Of a stretch of DNA of 32,766 nt, positions 22,632-32,676 are shown piece by piece. Each line of letters opens with the position of its first letter. The stretch's first letter is position 1. The stretch spans positions 1-32,766 of the forward strand of contig SCRL01000044.1 in NCBI GenBank assembly GCA_004298065.1, in the 5' to 3' direction. The notes under the pieces were generated by a model. The model searched no databases. It saw only the letters and a program-made list of their open reading frames with translations, and was not told the origin of the DNA. This stretch comes from Gammaproteobacteria bacterium (lineage in GTDB: Bacteria; Pseudomonadota; Gammaproteobacteria; Acidiferrobacterales; Sulfurifustaceae). Position numbers and translations under genes: made by a program.

Positions 22632-25600
22632 ATGCGTCCCGACCCTGCAAGCCCGGTTCATCGTTCTATGCCGCGACGGATAGGCGTCCGGTGCCTACGA
22701 TCCGTCGCGCTGGCCACCCTCGCCGCGCTGCTTATCGCCGTGGCGCCGGCCGGGTATAGCGCGCCACTCTCGCTCACGGATGCACCGCTGTTCGTCACCA
22801 CGCCCGCGAACCCCAACGTCATGCTGCTCATCGACAACTCGGGCAGCATGAACAATATCATCTGGGCGAGTGGCTACGACAACTCGCAAACATACGCCTC
22901 ATACGGGGGGATACTCTCCTCCGCTACTTATTGCCTCCCATACACAGGGTCGGCAAACGTAACTTTAGGCGGTAAGACACTGAGGTTGCCAACCCCCGCG
23001 CCTACCACTGACGGTTGCGGTACACGTTACTACGGCAACTACATCAACTACCTCTATAACACCTACTCCAATGGAACGGATCTCAGCACTGGCACGATCC
23101 CAAACGACTACCGCATGAACGTGGCCAAGACCGTCGCCACGAGCCTAGTCAACAACACCGCGGGGATGCGCTTCGGCGTTTCGCGCTTCTACGAGGGGCA
23201 AACCAGCGACAGCTCACTGGACGACTACTACGGCCACGGCGCCCAAATAGACGCCGCGTGCGGCAGCAGCACTTCATCCATCACCTCGGCCATTAGCGGC
23301 TATACCTCCTCGACCAACACCCCTCTGGCGGAAGCCTATTATGAACTCACGCGCTATTTCCGCGGCCTGTCCAGTTACTACCGGAGCGGCACGCACACGA
23401 GCCCACTGCAATACCGTTGCCAGAAGAATTTCATTATTGTCATCACCGATGGGTTTCCCACCAAAGACAATACCTTCCCGACGGACGACCCGGACGATGT
23501 CGCCAATACCAGCTTTGCGCTGCCCAACTGGGATGCCCTCGCGCCGACCACTTTGAGCGGCGCCTATCCGAATTTCCCGCAATATTCGGACGGTTTTAAA
23601 CCCGAGGGAACCTCGGCGCAGGAAGGGTATTCACTTTATCTCGACGACCTCGCCAAATTCGGTTACGACGTGGACATGAAAACCACTGGCACCGACACCG
23701 CCGGCGGGAGCTGGCAAGACCCCAACTTTACGAAACAGAACATCACGACCTACACCGTGGGCTTCGCCGTGGCCAACCAGATGCTGCAGGACGCGGCCAG
23801 CTACGGCGGAGGCATCTATTACACGGCCACCAACGCCACCCAGCTTTCGTCGGCGCTGTCGAACGCCATCGCCGACATCGGCACCAAGTCGGCGAGCGCC
23901 GCGGCGGTCGCGGTCAATTCCCGCTCGCTCAACACCAACAGCCGCCTGTACCAAGCGCTGCTCACGAGCGGTTCCTGGAGCGGGGACTTGGTCGCTTATC
24001 CCATCGACACCAGCGGCAATGTCGGCAGCACGCCGGTGTGGCGGGCAAAAGACAAGCTGATCGCACAGGATTGGAACACCGGGCGCGCGATCCTCACGCG
24101 CAACGCGACCAAGGGCATCCCCTTCCGCTGGGGCGCGACCGGCGCGGACGCCCTGACCAGCAACACGCAAACCGTGCTCAACAAGAACCCCGCGACCGGG
24201 AGCACGGACAGCCAGGGACAGGCTAGGCTCGAGTACCTGCGCGGCAGCAATGCTAACGAGGGAACGGGCAACGATTACCGCGTGCGCTCCGGAAACTTCA
24301 AGCTCGGCGACATCGCCAATTCCTCGCCCATTTACGTCGGCGCGCCGGTTTATCTGCCCGATCTCGAAAGCGTACCGCACTCGAGTTTCAGATCGGACTA
24401 CGTCGCCCGCCAGGAAATGGTCTACGTGGGCGCCAACGACGGCATGCTGCACGGGTTCGATGCCGCGACGACCGGCGGCAACGAAAAGATTGCCTACGTA
24501 CCCTCGTTCCTGTTCGACGACCCCTCCACCCCGGCCAACCCGAACACGACAAATGGGCCGCATCAGCTCACGAACAAAAGCTACAGCCACCGCTATTACG
24601 TGGACGCTCCGCCGACGGCCGGGGACGCCTATGGCGCCTTCACCAGCGGCACCTGCGTGTCGCCGGGTTGCTGGCGCACGGTGCTGGTGAGCGGAGTGGG
24701 CCGAGGCGGAAAGGGCTACTTCGCTTTGGACATCACCGACCCCACAGGCGCCAAGACCGCCACTGCTGCCCTCGCTTTCAACGAAGGCAATGCCGCAAAT
24801 ATCGCGTTGTGGGAATTCACCGACTCCGCCTCGGGCGACATGGGCTTCACGTACGGCCAAGCTACCATCGCCAGGGTGAAAACCGGCGCCAGCACCACCG
24901 CTTGGGCGGCGATCTTCGGCAATGGTTATAACAGCACGAACGAACGCGCGGTCCTGTACGTGGTGAACATCGTGACCGGCGCCCAGATCGCCAAGATCGT
25001 GCTGCCCGATCCGGAACTCGATCCAAACTACCCCACCGGGGCGAATCCCCTGATTGGGAATGGCCTCTCGACACCCGCGGTAGTGGACAAGGACGGCGAC
25101 TACATCCAGGATTACGTCTATGCTGGCGACCTGAAGGGCAACCTGTGGAAGATCGACCTCACCAATAACAGTCCGTCTTCGTGGGGCTCGTTCTACAAGC
25201 GCGGATCGAAACCCGTGCCGCTGTACACCGCGAAGGACGGCACTAACCGCTTGCCCATCACCGCGCGGCCGGAGGTCGGCGCGCACCCCGCGGGACAGGA
25301 CGGATACATGGTGTACTTCGGGACGGGCCGTTACCTCGCCTCGGGCGACAACGACCCGAACGCCACCCCGGTACTGGCCCACGCCTTCCATGGCGTGTGG
25401 GACCGCAATACCACGGCGAGCGCCTCGGTGAGCGGCCAGGACGCCGCCGTGCTTAGTACCCGCCTGCTGACCCAAACGATCAGCACCGCCACCGTGGCAA
25501 GCCAGACGGTACGGCAGGTCACCAACAACGCCCTCAACAACTGGGGCGACACTGGCACTGCCTGCAACCCTACTTCCGCCGGCAATAACTGCATGGGCTG

Positions 25601-26015
25601 GATCGTGAGCCTGCCGACCACCGGCGAGCGCTCCGTCTCGAATCCGGTGCTGCTCGGCGGAACAACCCCGCGCATCATCTATACCACCCTGATCCCGGAC
25701 AATGCGGCCTGCGCGTTCGGCGGCTCAAGCTGGCTGATGGAGCACAACCCCATCAACGGTGGGCCGCCGAGCGCGGGTGTGTTCGATCTTGATGGAAGCA
25801 ATACGATTACGTCGGCGGATTTGATTGGCGGCACCATACCGGTAGCGGGCATCAACCCTGGCATCGGTATCATGCCGGAACCGGTTATCCTGCGCGACCC
25901 GGCCAATAGTCGCGATTTGAAACTGATCACCGGCTCGACCGGCGTGGTAAAATCTACCGCGAACTATCCGGGTACGGGATCAGGCGGACGACAGTCGTGG
26001 CGACAACTAAAGTAG
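22632..26015 (+). CDS. pilY1: PilY1, pilus-tip adhesin and assembly factor
   Basis: This 1127-aa exported protein has a signal peptide (about 1-43, ending near GYSA) and then a von Willebrand A-like domain whose metal site begins DNSGSM (D68, S70, S72). The C-terminal half is the PilY1 beta-propeller: YVGANDGMLHGFDAATGGNE-like segment, VLVSGVGRGGKGYFALDITDP, and a calcium loop DKDGDYIQD (about residue 819) before YAGDLKGNLWKIDL. A second DLDGSNTITSADL loop lies near the end. The ATG at 22632 has AGGAGG 5 nt upstream; the long open frame before it overlaps pilX. In Pseudomonas PilY1 sits at the pilus tip and aids adhesion, twitching and surface sensing. The RGD motif of P. aeruginosa PilY1 was not found. 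Confidence 0.95.
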   Translation: MRPDPASPVHRSMPRRIGVRCLRSVALATLAALLIAVAPAGYSAPLSLTDAPLFVTTPANPNVMLLIDNSGSMNNIIWASGYDNSQTYASYGGILSSATYCLPYTGSANVTLGGKTLRLPTPAPTTDGCGTRYYGNYINYLYNTYSNGTDLSTGTIPNDYRMNVAKTVATSLVNNTAGMRFGVSRFYEGQTSDSSLDDYYGHGAQIDAACGSSTSSITSAISGYTSSTNTPLAEAYYELTRYFRGLSSYYRSGTHTSPLQYRCQKNFIIVITDGFPTKDNTFPTDDPDDVANTSFALPNWDALAPTTLSGAYPNFPQYSDGFKPEGTSAQEGYSLYLDDLAKFGYDVDMKTTGTDTAGGSWQDPNFTKQNITTYTVGFAVANQMLQDAASYGGGIYYTATNATQLSSALSNAIADIGTKSASAAAVAVNSRSLNTNSRLYQALLTSGSWSGDLVAYPIDTSGNVGSTPVWRAKDKLIAQDWNTGRAILTRNATKGIPFRWGATGADALTSNTQTVLNKNPATGSTDSQGQARLEYLRGSNANEGTGNDYRVRSGNFKLGDIANSSPIYVGAPVYLPDLESVPHSSFRSDYVARQEMVYVGANDGMLHGFDAATTGGNEKIAYVPSFLFDDPSTPANPNTTNGPHQLTNKSYSHRYYVDAPPTAGDAYGAFTSGTCVSPGCWRTVLVSGVGRGGKGYFALDITDPTGAKTATAALAFNEGNAANIALWEFTDSASGDMGFTYGQATIARVKTGASTTAWAAIFGNGYNSTNERAVLYVVNIVTGAQIAKIVLPDPELDPNYPTGANPLIGNGLSTPAVVDKDGDYIQDYVYAGDLKGNLWKIDLTNNSPSSWGSFYKRGSKPVPLYTAKDGTNRLPITARPEVGAHPAGQDGYMVYFGTGRYLASGDNDPNATPVLAHAFHGVWDRNTTASASVSGQDAAVLSTRLLTQTISTATVASQTVRQVTNNALNNWGDTGTACNPTSAGNNCMGWIVSLPTTGERSVSNPVLLGGTTPRIIYTTLIPDNAACAFGGSSWLMEHNPINGGPPSAGVFDLDGSNTITSADLIGGTIPVAGINPGIGIMPEPVILRDPANSRDLKLITGSTGVVKSTANYPGTGSGGRQSWRQLK

Positions 26016-26034
26016 CGCGCAAGGAGGTCTGGAT

Positions 26035-26340
26035 ATGATTGCACGGCGCCAATGCCTTTGCGGTCTGCTGCTGGTGACGACCCTGACGCTGCCGCCAACA
26101 GCGGCCGGCGACCAGGCCTTCATCCTCAGCCAGACAGGCGTCATCCAGTCGCTTGATCTTGGGGCGGGGCTAATCCAGATCGGTAGCCGGTCCTACCGGC
26201 TTGCACCCACACTGAAGGTCTACACCCCGAACGGGCGCGAGGCCAATCCGGCCATCCTGCAGCAAGGACGGAACATCCGTTTCACGACGACATCCGACTC
26301 GACCGTGGTGAGTGAAATATACATCGGCCAGTTGGACTGA
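26035..26340 (+). CDS. pilY2: Small exported protein, PilY2-like
   Basis: This 101-aa protein has a signal peptide (about 1-24, cut near AAG/DQ) and a small beta-rich domain: [35 protein letters not shown] and [18 protein letters not shown]. No catalytic motif is visible. A strong SD, AAGGAGG, is 7 nt before the ATG. Position between pilY1 and pilE matches PilY2 in Pseudomonas, a short periplasmic protein of poorly understood role in fimbrial biogenesis. The family call rests on location, size and the general pattern of a turn followed by a bound-residue strand, not on strong similarity. Confidence 0.65.
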   Translation: MIARRQCLCGLLLVTTLTLPPTAAGDQAFILSQTGVIQSLDLGAGLIQIGSRSYRLAPTLKVYTPNGREANPAILQQGRNIRFTTTSDSTVVSEIYIGQLD

Positions 26341-26389
26341 TCCGCCGAAAGCCGGGCGTTCCAAAATCAACCTCAAGCGAGTCAAAAAA

Positions 26390-26899
26390 ATGCGCCGCCG
26401 ATGCCCGCCGGGTTTCACACTGATCGAACTGATGATCACTGTCGCGATCATCGGCATCCTCGCCGCCATCGCCTACCCGAGCTACCAGAACTACGTGAAA
26501 CAGACTCGGCGCTCGGACGCGCAGATCGCGCTCACGCAGGCGGCCAACCAGCAGGAACGCTTTTTCACGGAGTGCAACCACTATGCCCGCTACCTCCATG
26601 GCACTTCACGCACATGTGCGACAAATGCCAACAAGGATAACGGCTATCTTGCCTACAACAAGGATGCCTCCACGACCATCTTGTCTCCCGAAAAGCATTA
26701 CGTAATCACCTTGGTGGATCCAACCACGGACTGCCCCATCACCTCGTGCTACGTCCTCCAAGCTACACCCGCGACCACAGCACAGGGCGGCACGGGTCTA
26801 CAGGCCAACGACGGGAATTTCCGGATCACGTCCACGGGGGTAAAGTCGTGGGACAAGAACAACAGCGGTAACTACCAATCCAAGTGGACCGACAAGTAG
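26390..26899 (+). CDS. pilE: PilE-type minor pilin
   Basis: This 169-aa type IV pilin has a short basic leader, the cleavage site [25 protein letters not shown] with Glu5, and the typical [31 protein letters not shown] helix end. Two cysteine pairs (ECNH...RTC and DCPITSC) may form the D-region disulfides. The ATG at 26390 is the usual family start; an in-frame ATG at 26312 would overlap the PilY2-like gene. No strong SD is seen. Order pilY1-pilY2-pilE fits Pseudomonas. It ends 19 nt before the converging ispH stop; no terminator hairpin is visible in that gap. It is a minor pilin by context, though similar in size to a major pilin. Confidence 0.92.
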   Translation: MRRRCPPGFTLIELMITVAIIGILAAIAYPSYQNYVKQTRRSDAQIALTQAANQQERFFTECNHYARYLHGTSRTCATNANKDNGYLAYNKDASTTILSPEKHYVITLVDPTTDCPITSCYVLQATPATTAQGGTGLQANDGNFRITSTGVKSWDKNNSGNYQSKWTDK

Positions 26900-26918
26900 T
26901 GCCTGAGGAGTTATTGAA

Positions 26919-27854
26919 CTAGGACGAAGCAGCCGAACGCAGGGGCTTTGGAAGCGAGAAGTAAACGCCCTCGCTTTTTCCTTCGCTTTCTTCGACAGTT
27001 TCTGCCCCCAGCTCGCGCAAGCGCGCAATAACCCGCTGCACGAGCACTTCCGGCGCTGACGCACCAGCCGTGAGGCCGACCCTCCGACTGTTCTCCAGCC
27101 ATTCCCGGCGAATATCGTTCGGCCCGTCGATCATGTAAGCGCGAATGCCCTGCGCGGCCGCGACCTCGCGCAAGCGGTTCGAGTTCGAGCTGTTGGACGA
27201 GCCCACCACCAGTACCACTTCCACTAACTGCGCCAGCCGTTTCACGGCGTCCTGGCGATTCTGGGTGGCGTAGCAGATGTCGTCCTTCTTCGGCGAACGG
27301 ATCGCGGGGAACGTGGCGCGCAATGCCTCGACAATTTTAGTGGTGTCGTCCATTGAAAGCGTCGTCTGGGTGACGTAGGCAAGGTTTTCCGGATTCCGGA
27401 CCTTTAACGTAGCCACGTCCTCGATGCGTTCGACCAGATAGATTCCGTCATCCGCCTGCCCCATGGTGCCCTCGACCTCGGGATGACCGGCGTGACCGAC
27501 GAGGATGCACTCGACTCCCTGGCTGCGCAGGCGCGCCACCTCCGTATGCACCTTGGTCACCAGCGGGCAAGTGGCGTCGAACACGCGCAAGCCACGCCGT
27601 TCAGCCTCGTCGCGCACCACGCGCGACACGCCGTGGGCGCTGAAAATAACCGTCGCGCCGTCGGGCACGGCGTCAAGCTCGTCTACAAACACCGCGCCCT
27701 TGGCGCGCAGGTCATCCACGACGAAGCGGTTATGCACGACCTCGTGGCGCACGTAGATCGGCGCGCCGAACTGGCGCAGCGCCTGCTCGACGATCTCGAT
27801 GGCACGATCGACGCCGGCACAAAAACCGCGGGGGTTGGCAAGAAGAACCTGCAT
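26919..27854 (-). CDS. ispH: 4-hydroxy-3-methylbut-2-enyl diphosphate reductase IspH
   Basis: This 311-aa enzyme performs the last step of the methylerythritol phosphate route to isoprenoids, forming IPP and DMAPP on a [4Fe-4S] cluster. Seen: cluster cysteines C12 ([17 protein letters not shown]), the second in [12 protein letters not shown] and the third in [12 protein letters not shown]; also HEVVHN, the SAHGVS motif and [14 protein letters not shown], with the conserved catalytic glutamate in HPEVEG. C-terminal [11 protein letters not shown] and [12 protein letters not shown] are typical. It is the last gene of ribF-ileS-lspA-fkpB-ispH, separated from fkpB by 34 nt. Length matches E. coli IspH (316 aa). 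Confidence 0.97.
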   Translation of the reverse strand: MQVLLANPRGFCAGVDRAIEIVEQALRQFGAPIYVRHEVVHNRFVVDDLRAKGAVFVDELDAVPDGATVIFSAHGVSRVVRDEAERRGLRVFDATCPLVTKVHTEVARLRSQGVECILVGHAGHPEVEGTMGQADDGIYLVERIEDVATLKVRNPENLAYVTQTTLSMDDTTKIVEALRATFPAIRSPKKDDICYATQNRQDAVKRLAQLVEVVLVVGSSNSSNSNRLREVAAAQGIRAYMIDGPNDIRREWLENSRRVGLTAGASAPEVLVQRVIARLRELGAETVEESEGKSEGVYFSLPKPLRSAASS

Positions 27855-27888
27855 GACGCAATGATACTCCGGGCGAAGCCGGGGATAC

Positions 27889-28329
27889 TCACCCGGCTTT
27901 CGGGGGCTTTACCTCAAGAATTTCGACCTCCCACACCAAATCGCGACCGGCGAGTGGGTGGGAAAAATCAACGGTCACTTCATATTCCGTCACGTCCAGG
28001 ACCGTCCCGGCAATTTCCTCGCCGGAAGGCAGCGTAAAACCCACAACCACACCGGCTTCCAATGTCATCTCAGGCGGAAACTCATCGCGTGGCATTACTT
28101 GTGGCTCGGGCACCTCGGGTGCCCCAACTTCCGCCGCAGCGATTTCGAAACGCCGCATGTCCCCGACGGCGAGTCCGATGAGCCGGTCTTCCAGCGCCGC
28201 CAGCCAATTGCCCGCACCGATCACATGCGTGGCCGGGCCACCTTCGCGGGTGGTTTCCACAATATGGCCGTCGGCGAGACTCAGAGTGTAGTGCAGCGTG
28301 ACGTGGCTGCCCACTTCGATAGAGACCAT
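27889..28329 (-). CDS. fkpB: FKBP-type peptidyl-prolyl isomerase FkpB (SlpA)
   Basis: This 146-aa protein assists folding by prolyl isomerisation and chaperone activity; the family has an FKBP domain with an inserted flap (IF) domain. Seen: [18 protein letters not shown] (10-27), [18 protein letters not shown], an insert about 65-115, and the C-terminal [21 protein letters not shown] that is diagnostic of SlpA-type proteins. The ATG at 28329, 7 nt after the lspA stop, is preferred since it leaves the usual N-terminal length; an in-frame ATG at 28374 would overlap lspA. No clear SD is seen for either. It sits between lspA and ispH, the conserved gammaproteobacterial order. Confidence 0.93.
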   Translation of the reverse strand: MVSIEVGSHVTLHYTLSLADGHIVETTREGGPATHVIGAGNWLAALEDRLIGLAVGDMRRFEIAAAEVGAPEVPEPQVMPRDEFPPEMTLEAGVVVGFTLPSGEEIAGTVLDVTEYEVTVDFSHPLAGRDLVWEVEILEVKPPKAG

Positions 28330-28336
28330 TTCAGCG

Positions 28337-28810
28337 TTATTGAACGGATTGTCGCCGACCAATACCAATGGCATCGAGCGCGATCATGACCGCGCCAACG
28401 GTAATGGCCGAGTCGGCGACGTTGAACGCCGGCCAGTGCCACGTGCCGTAATAAACATCGATGAAGTCCACGACGTGACCGTACAGCAGGCGATCGATAA
28501 GATTTCCGATCGCGCCGCCGAGAATCAGCATCAGGGCCACTGCCATAAACCGGTCCTTGGCTCCCATGCGCCTCAGCAAGTAAAGAATCACGACGGTAGC
28601 GACGAACGCGACGCCGATGAAGAACAGGTTCTGCCAGCCGGAAGCCGTGCTCAAAAACCCGAAGGCCGCGCCCTTGTTGTATACCAGCGTCAGGTTCAGG
28701 AATGGCGTCAGCGGCACGGACTCGTGCAGCACAAGTTTTTCGAGCGCCAGCCATTTGCTGGCCTGGTCGAGTGCCAGCACCGCACCCGCGATCCACAGCC
28801 AGTACCACAT
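28337..28810 (-). CDS. lspA: Signal peptidase II LspA (prolipoprotein peptidase)
   Basis: This 157-aa inner-membrane aspartyl protease removes signal peptides from diacylated lipoproteins, including the two lipoproteins in this window. Seen: four membrane segments, VLALDQASKWLAL, VYNKGAAFGFL, GGAIGNLIDRLLYGHVVDFID and FNVADSAITVG; the catalytic aspartates lie in VVDFID and FNVADS. The ATG at 28810 overlaps the ileS stop by one base (TGATG), so translation is probably coupled, as in E. coli. Longer frames to 28927 lie inside ileS. Gene order ileS-lspA is conserved across gammaproteobacteria. Confidence 0.96.
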   Translation of the reverse strand: MWYWLWIAGAVLALDQASKWLALEKLVLHESVPLTPFLNLTLVYNKGAAFGFLSTASGWQNLFFIGVAFVATVVILYLLRRMGAKDRFMAVALMLILGGAIGNLIDRLLYGHVVDFIDVYYGTWHWPAFNVADSAITVGAVMIALDAIGIGRRQSVQ

Positions 28811-31620
28811 CAGGCGTAGCTCCGGGTTTCGCCCGCGGTGGTGATGTTCGTCACGCAGCGGCCGCAGATCAGAGGATGCTCGGGATGGCTGCCCACGTCC
28901 GGGCGCTGGTGCCAACAGCGCGCACACTTGGTATGCGCCGAGGGTGCTACCTGCACGTACAGTCCTTTCACCAGCGTCTCGACGGCGTTCGGCGTGCGTC
29001 CATCGAGCGCATGCACGCGGGCATCCGAACAGATGAACACGAAACGCAGCTCGTCATCCAGACGCGACAGCGTTTCGCGCAGCTTCGGCTCGCAGTACAG
29101 GTCCACCTCGGCGTTAAGCCCGGAACCGATGCCGCCCGCGACGCGCAGGCGCTCAAGCTCGCGGCTGACCGCCTGGCGCACGGCTATTACTTCATCCCAG
29201 AAACCATCCCCCATGCTTTCCTTCGTAAATGCCGGCCAGCGGTCATACCAGGTGGTAAGGAACACCGATTCCTCGCGCTTGCCGGGCAGATACGACCAGA
29301 TCTCCTCGGCGGTGAAGCTCAGCACCGGCGCGAGCAGACGCGTGAGCGACTCGGCGATGTGATACATGGCGCTCTGGGCCGAACGCCGGCCGCGGCTCGC
29401 GGTCGGCATGGTGTACATACGGTCCTTGAGAATATCGAGGTAGAAGCTGCCGAGCTCGACCACGCAAAACTGGTGCACCTTCTGGTAGATGAGATGGAAA
29501 GCGAACGACTCGTACGCCGTCAGCACCTCGTCCTGCAGTTTCTTCGCTTGGCTTACCGCCCAGCGGTCAAACGCAAGCATATCGTCGCCCGGCAGCAGGT
29601 CCTTCGGGTCGAAGCCGTTGAGGTTCGCGAGCAGGTAGCGCGCGGTATTGCGGATGCGCCGGTAGGAATCGGCCATGCGCGTGAGAATCTCGTCGGAGAT
29701 GCTCATCTCGGCGCGGTAATCCGTGGCCGCGACCCAGAGCCGGAGAATATCGGCGCCGAGCGTCTGGATCACCTTCTGCGGCGCCACCACGTTGCCGAGC
29801 GACTTTGACATCTTGCGACCCTTGGCGTCCACGGTGAAACCGTGCGTGAGCACCGCGACATACGGCGCGCGCCCGTGCATGGCAGTCGAGGTCAGCAGCG
29901 AAGACTGGAACCAGCCGCGGTGCTGGTCCGAGCCTTCGAGATAGAGATCGGCGGGGTATTTCAGCTCGTCGCGCCGCTCCAACACACAGGCGTGGGTCAC
30001 GCCCGAATCGAACCAGACGTCGAGCGTGTCACTAACCTTTTCGTACTGCTCCGCCTCCGGACCGAGCAGCTCTTTCGGATCGAGCTCGAACCAGGCGTCG
30101 ATCCCTTTGTATTCGACGCGCTTGGCCACGAGCTCGATGAGCCGCGGCGTCTCGGGATGCAGTTCGCCGGACTGCCTGTGCGTGAACAGTGCGATCGGCA
30201 CACCCCAGGCGCGCTGGCGCGAGATACACCAGTCCGGCCGATCGGTGACCATGCCCTCGATGCGCGCCTGCCCCCAGTCCGGCACCCATTTCGTGGCGCG
30301 AATGGCGGCAAGGGCGTCGTTGCGCAGTTTGTCCATGCTGATGAACCACTGCGAGGTGGCGCGGAAAATGATCGGCGTCTTGTGGCGCCAGCAATGCGGA
30401 TAGCTATGGTTGAGTGCCGCCGCGTGCAGCAGCTTGCCCTTGCCCTTCAGCACCTCGATCACACGCTCGTTGGCCTTGAACACGTGCTCGCCGGCGAACA
30501 GCTCGGTGCCGGGCAGGAACTTGCCGTCGCCGCCGACGGGATTGTCGACCGCGAGCCCGTAACGACTGCCGACGACATAGTCCTCGAGGCCGTGGCCGGG
30601 GGCCGTGTGCACCGCGCCGGTGCCAGTATCGGTCGTGACGTGCTCGGCAAGGATCACCGGCACCTCGCGCGCGTAGAACGGATGTTTGAGCTTCACGCCT
30701 TCGAGATCGCGCCCGCGACAGTTGGCGACGACGCGGTAATCCTCGATGCCATAGCGCGCCATTGCGCTTTTCACCAACGGCTCAGCGATGAGCAACCGCT
30801 CCGTCCCCTGCGGGCCGGTGCATTGGAGCAGTTGATACTCGAGCTCCGGATGCAACGCCACCGCCTGGTTCGCCGGCAGCGTCCACGGCGTCGTGGTCCA
30901 GATCGGGATGCTGACCGGCCCCTGCCCTTTCGCGTGTTCGCAGCGACCGAGTAATTCCGCTTCATCGGCGACGGTGAAGCGTACATCGATCGCGGGCGAG
31001 GTACGGTCGGCGTACTCCACCTCGGCCTCGGCCAGCGCCGAGCCGCAGTCGGTGCACCAGTGCACCGGCTTGTGGCCGCGCGTGACGTGACCGGCGGCGA
31101 GAATGTGCCCGAGCGCGCGGATGATGTCTGCCTCGAACGCGAAGTCCATCGTGAGGTAGGGTTTGTCCCAATCGCCAATCACGCCGAGGCGCTTGAAGTC
31201 CTCGCGCTGGCGTTCGATCTGGACGCGCGCGTAGTCGCGACAGGCAGCGCGGAACTTCGCCGGCTCGACCTGGATGCCGGCCTTGCCGATTTTCTTCTCG
31301 ACTGCGTGCTCGATCGGTAGGCCGTGGCAGTCCCAGCCTGGAACGTAGGGCGCGTCGAAGCCGGCGAGTGTGCGGCTCTTGACGATGATGTCCTTCAAAA
31401 TCTTGTTGACCGCATGGCCGATATGGATATCGCCGTTGGCGTACGGCGGACCGTCGTGCAGCACGTACTTCGGCCGGCCCTTGCCAACGGCGCGCAGTTT
31501 TCCGTACAGGTCCGAGCTTTGCCAGCGTTTGAGGATCTCCGGCTCGCGCGTGGCGAGGCTCGCCTTCATTGGAAAATCGGTCTGGGGCAGGTTCAGCGTC
31601 TTCTTGTAGTCAGTCGTCAC
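28810..31620 (-). CDS. ileS: Isoleucyl-tRNA synthetase
   Basis: This 936-aa class Ia synthetase charges tRNA-Ile. Seen: the HIGH motif in [18 protein letters not shown] (66-69), WDCHGLPIE, an editing domain with [11 protein letters not shown] and [14 protein letters not shown], the WFSDGVTH-like [19 protein letters not shown] at about residue 600 ([10 protein letters not shown]), and a C-terminal zinc site with CARCW and CGRCV cysteine pairs. The GTG at 31620 is chosen because GAGG lies 5 nt upstream and the product then starts [19 protein letters not shown], a usual IleS start; its length is within two residues of E. coli IleS. The open frame to 31725 overlaps ribF and is rejected. It follows ribF by 37 nt. 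Confidence 0.97.
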   Translation of the reverse strand: MTTDYKKTLNLPQTDFPMKASLATREPEILKRWQSSDLYGKLRAVGKGRPKYVLHDGPPYANGDIHIGHAVNKILKDIIVKSRTLAGFDAPYVPGWDCHGLPIEHAVEKKIGKAGIQVEPAKFRAACRDYARVQIERQREDFKRLGVIGDWDKPYLTMDFAFEADIIRALGHILAAGHVTRGHKPVHWCTDCGSALAEAEVEYADRTSPAIDVRFTVADEAELLGRCEHAKGQGPVSIPIWTTTPWTLPANQAVALHPELEYQLLQCTGPQGTERLLIAEPLVKSAMARYGIEDYRVVANCRGRDLEGVKLKHPFYAREVPVILAEHVTTDTGTGAVHTAPGHGLEDYVVGSRYGLAVDNPVGGDGKFLPGTELFAGEHVFKANERVIEVLKGKGKLLHAAALNHSYPHCWRHKTPIIFRATSQWFISMDKLRNDALAAIRATKWVPDWGQARIEGMVTDRPDWCISRQRAWGVPIALFTHRQSGELHPETPRLIELVAKRVEYKGIDAWFELDPKELLGPEAEQYEKVSDTLDVWFDSGVTHACVLERRDELKYPADLYLEGSDQHRGWFQSSLLTSTAMHGRAPYVAVLTHGFTVDAKGRKMSKSLGNVVAPQKVIQTLGADILRLWVAATDYRAEMSISDEILTRMADSYRRIRNTARYLLANLNGFDPKDLLPGDDMLAFDRWAVSQAKKLQDEVLTAYESFAFHLIYQKVHQFCVVELGSFYLDILKDRMYTMPTASRGRRSAQSAMYHIAESLTRLLAPVLSFTAEEIWSYLPGKREESVFLTTWYDRWPAFTKESMGDGFWDEVIAVRQAVSRELERLRVAGGIGSGLNAEVDLYCEPKLRETLSRLDDELRFVFICSDARVHALDGRTPNAVETLVKGLYVQVAPSAHTKCARCWHQRPDVGSHPEHPLICGRCVTNITTAGETRSYA

Positions 31621-31657
31621 AACAGCCTCAATCGGTATGGAGCATGAATCGGTGGCG

Positions 31658-32626
31658 TCAAACAGCCTTTTCTTTTCCTGGGCGCGGGACCGCCGGGTGA
31701 TAGTGACGGAAAAAAGCGCGCGCATCGACGATGTCCTGCTGAATCTTCGCCTTGAGCTCGTCGAGCGAGGCGAAACGTTTCTCGTCGCTCAACTTTTGCA
31801 GGAAGTTCACGTGCACGTATTCCCCGTAGATGTCCCGGTCGAAGTCGAACACGTGCACCTCCAGCAAGGTCCGCGTTCCACCGACCGTCGGCCGTGTTCC
31901 GATGTTGGCCACACCCGCCAGCGGCTCGTCCGGCAATCCGAAGACCTCGACCGCGTACACGCCTCTGAGCGGCGTGCTGTGGCGATGCAGATGGATATTT
32001 GCCGTCGGCACGCCGAGAGTGCGGCCGATCTTGTCGCCGTGGGCCACGCGCCCGCACATGCGGTATGGCCGCCCAAGCAGCTTCTCGGCCAGCGCCAGGT
32101 CGGCGGCGGCAAGCGCCGCGCGCACGCGCGTGCTTGACACGCGCTCACCGTCGATCGTCAGGCTGTGCATGTTGACCACCTGGAAACCGTGCTCGCGGCC
32201 GGCGGCCTGGAGCATGGCGAAATCGCCGCGGCGTGCGTGGCCGAAGCGGAAATCGTCGCCGACCACGAGATATTTTACGCCCAGCCCTTCGACCAGCACT
32301 TGGCGGATGAAGGCCTCCGGCTCGAGCGCGGCAAAGGCCTCGTCGAAGCGCACGCACAGCACCCGGTCCACGGCGTAGCGCCGCATCGCCTGCAGCTTCT
32401 CGCGCAGACGCATGAGCCGCGGCGGCGCCTTCTGGCGAGCGAAAAATTCCTGCGGCTGCGGCTCGAACAGCATCACCAGCGTCGGCAGGTGCAGGGCCTG
32501 GGCCTTGTCAGCCAACTGGCCGATCACTGCCTGGTGGCCGAGATGCACGCCGTCGAAATTGCCGATGGTGGCGACGCAGCCGCGATGATGCGGCCTCAGG
32601 TTGTGCAACCCGCGAATGAGCTCCAT
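31658..32626 (-). CDS. ribF: Bifunctional riboflavin kinase / FAD synthetase RibF
   Basis: This 322-aa enzyme makes FMN and FAD from riboflavin. Seen: FAD synthetase domain with [19 protein letters not shown] (17-35), [28 protein letters not shown] and [13 protein letters not shown]; riboflavin-kinase domain with [46 protein letters not shown] and LYG-like IYGEYVHV. Its FMN product is the substrate from which BluB makes dimethylbenzimidazole, a link between this housekeeping gene and the B12 cluster. Start ATG at 32626 is normal for the family. It leads the ribF-ileS-lspA-fkpB-ispH operon. The 50-bp gap upstream shows no clear promoter. Confidence 0.97.
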   Translation of the reverse strand: MELIRGLHNLRPHHRGCVATIGNFDGVHLGHQAVIGQLADKAQALHLPTLVMLFEPQPQEFFARQKAPPRLMRLREKLQAMRRYAVDRVLCVRFDEAFAALEPEAFIRQVLVEGLGVKYLVVGDDFRFGHARRGDFAMLQAAGREHGFQVVNMHSLTIDGERVSSTRVRAALAAADLALAEKLLGRPYRMCGRVAHGDKIGRTLGVPTANIHLHRHSTPLRGVYAVEVFGLPDEPLAGVANIGTRPTVGGTRTLLEVHVFDFDRDIYGEYVHVNFLQKLSDEKRFASLDELKAKIQQDIVDARAFFRHYHPAVPRPGKEKAV

Positions 32627-32676
32627 AAAACGGATTATTAAAGGAATGCCCGGCGAGGTCCAGACGACGCGCAGGT

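Noticed and set aside
20873-22633. Minus-strand open frame of 586 codons opposite pilW and pilX
   Set aside because: It spans two well-supported genes antisense and shows no family motifs; typical GC-rich shadow.
23631-25475. Long minus-strand open frame of 614 codons opposite pilY1
   Set aside because: It lies wholly inside pilY1, has no SD or recognisable domain, and reads as the Arg/Gly/Val-rich complement of a GC-rich gene.
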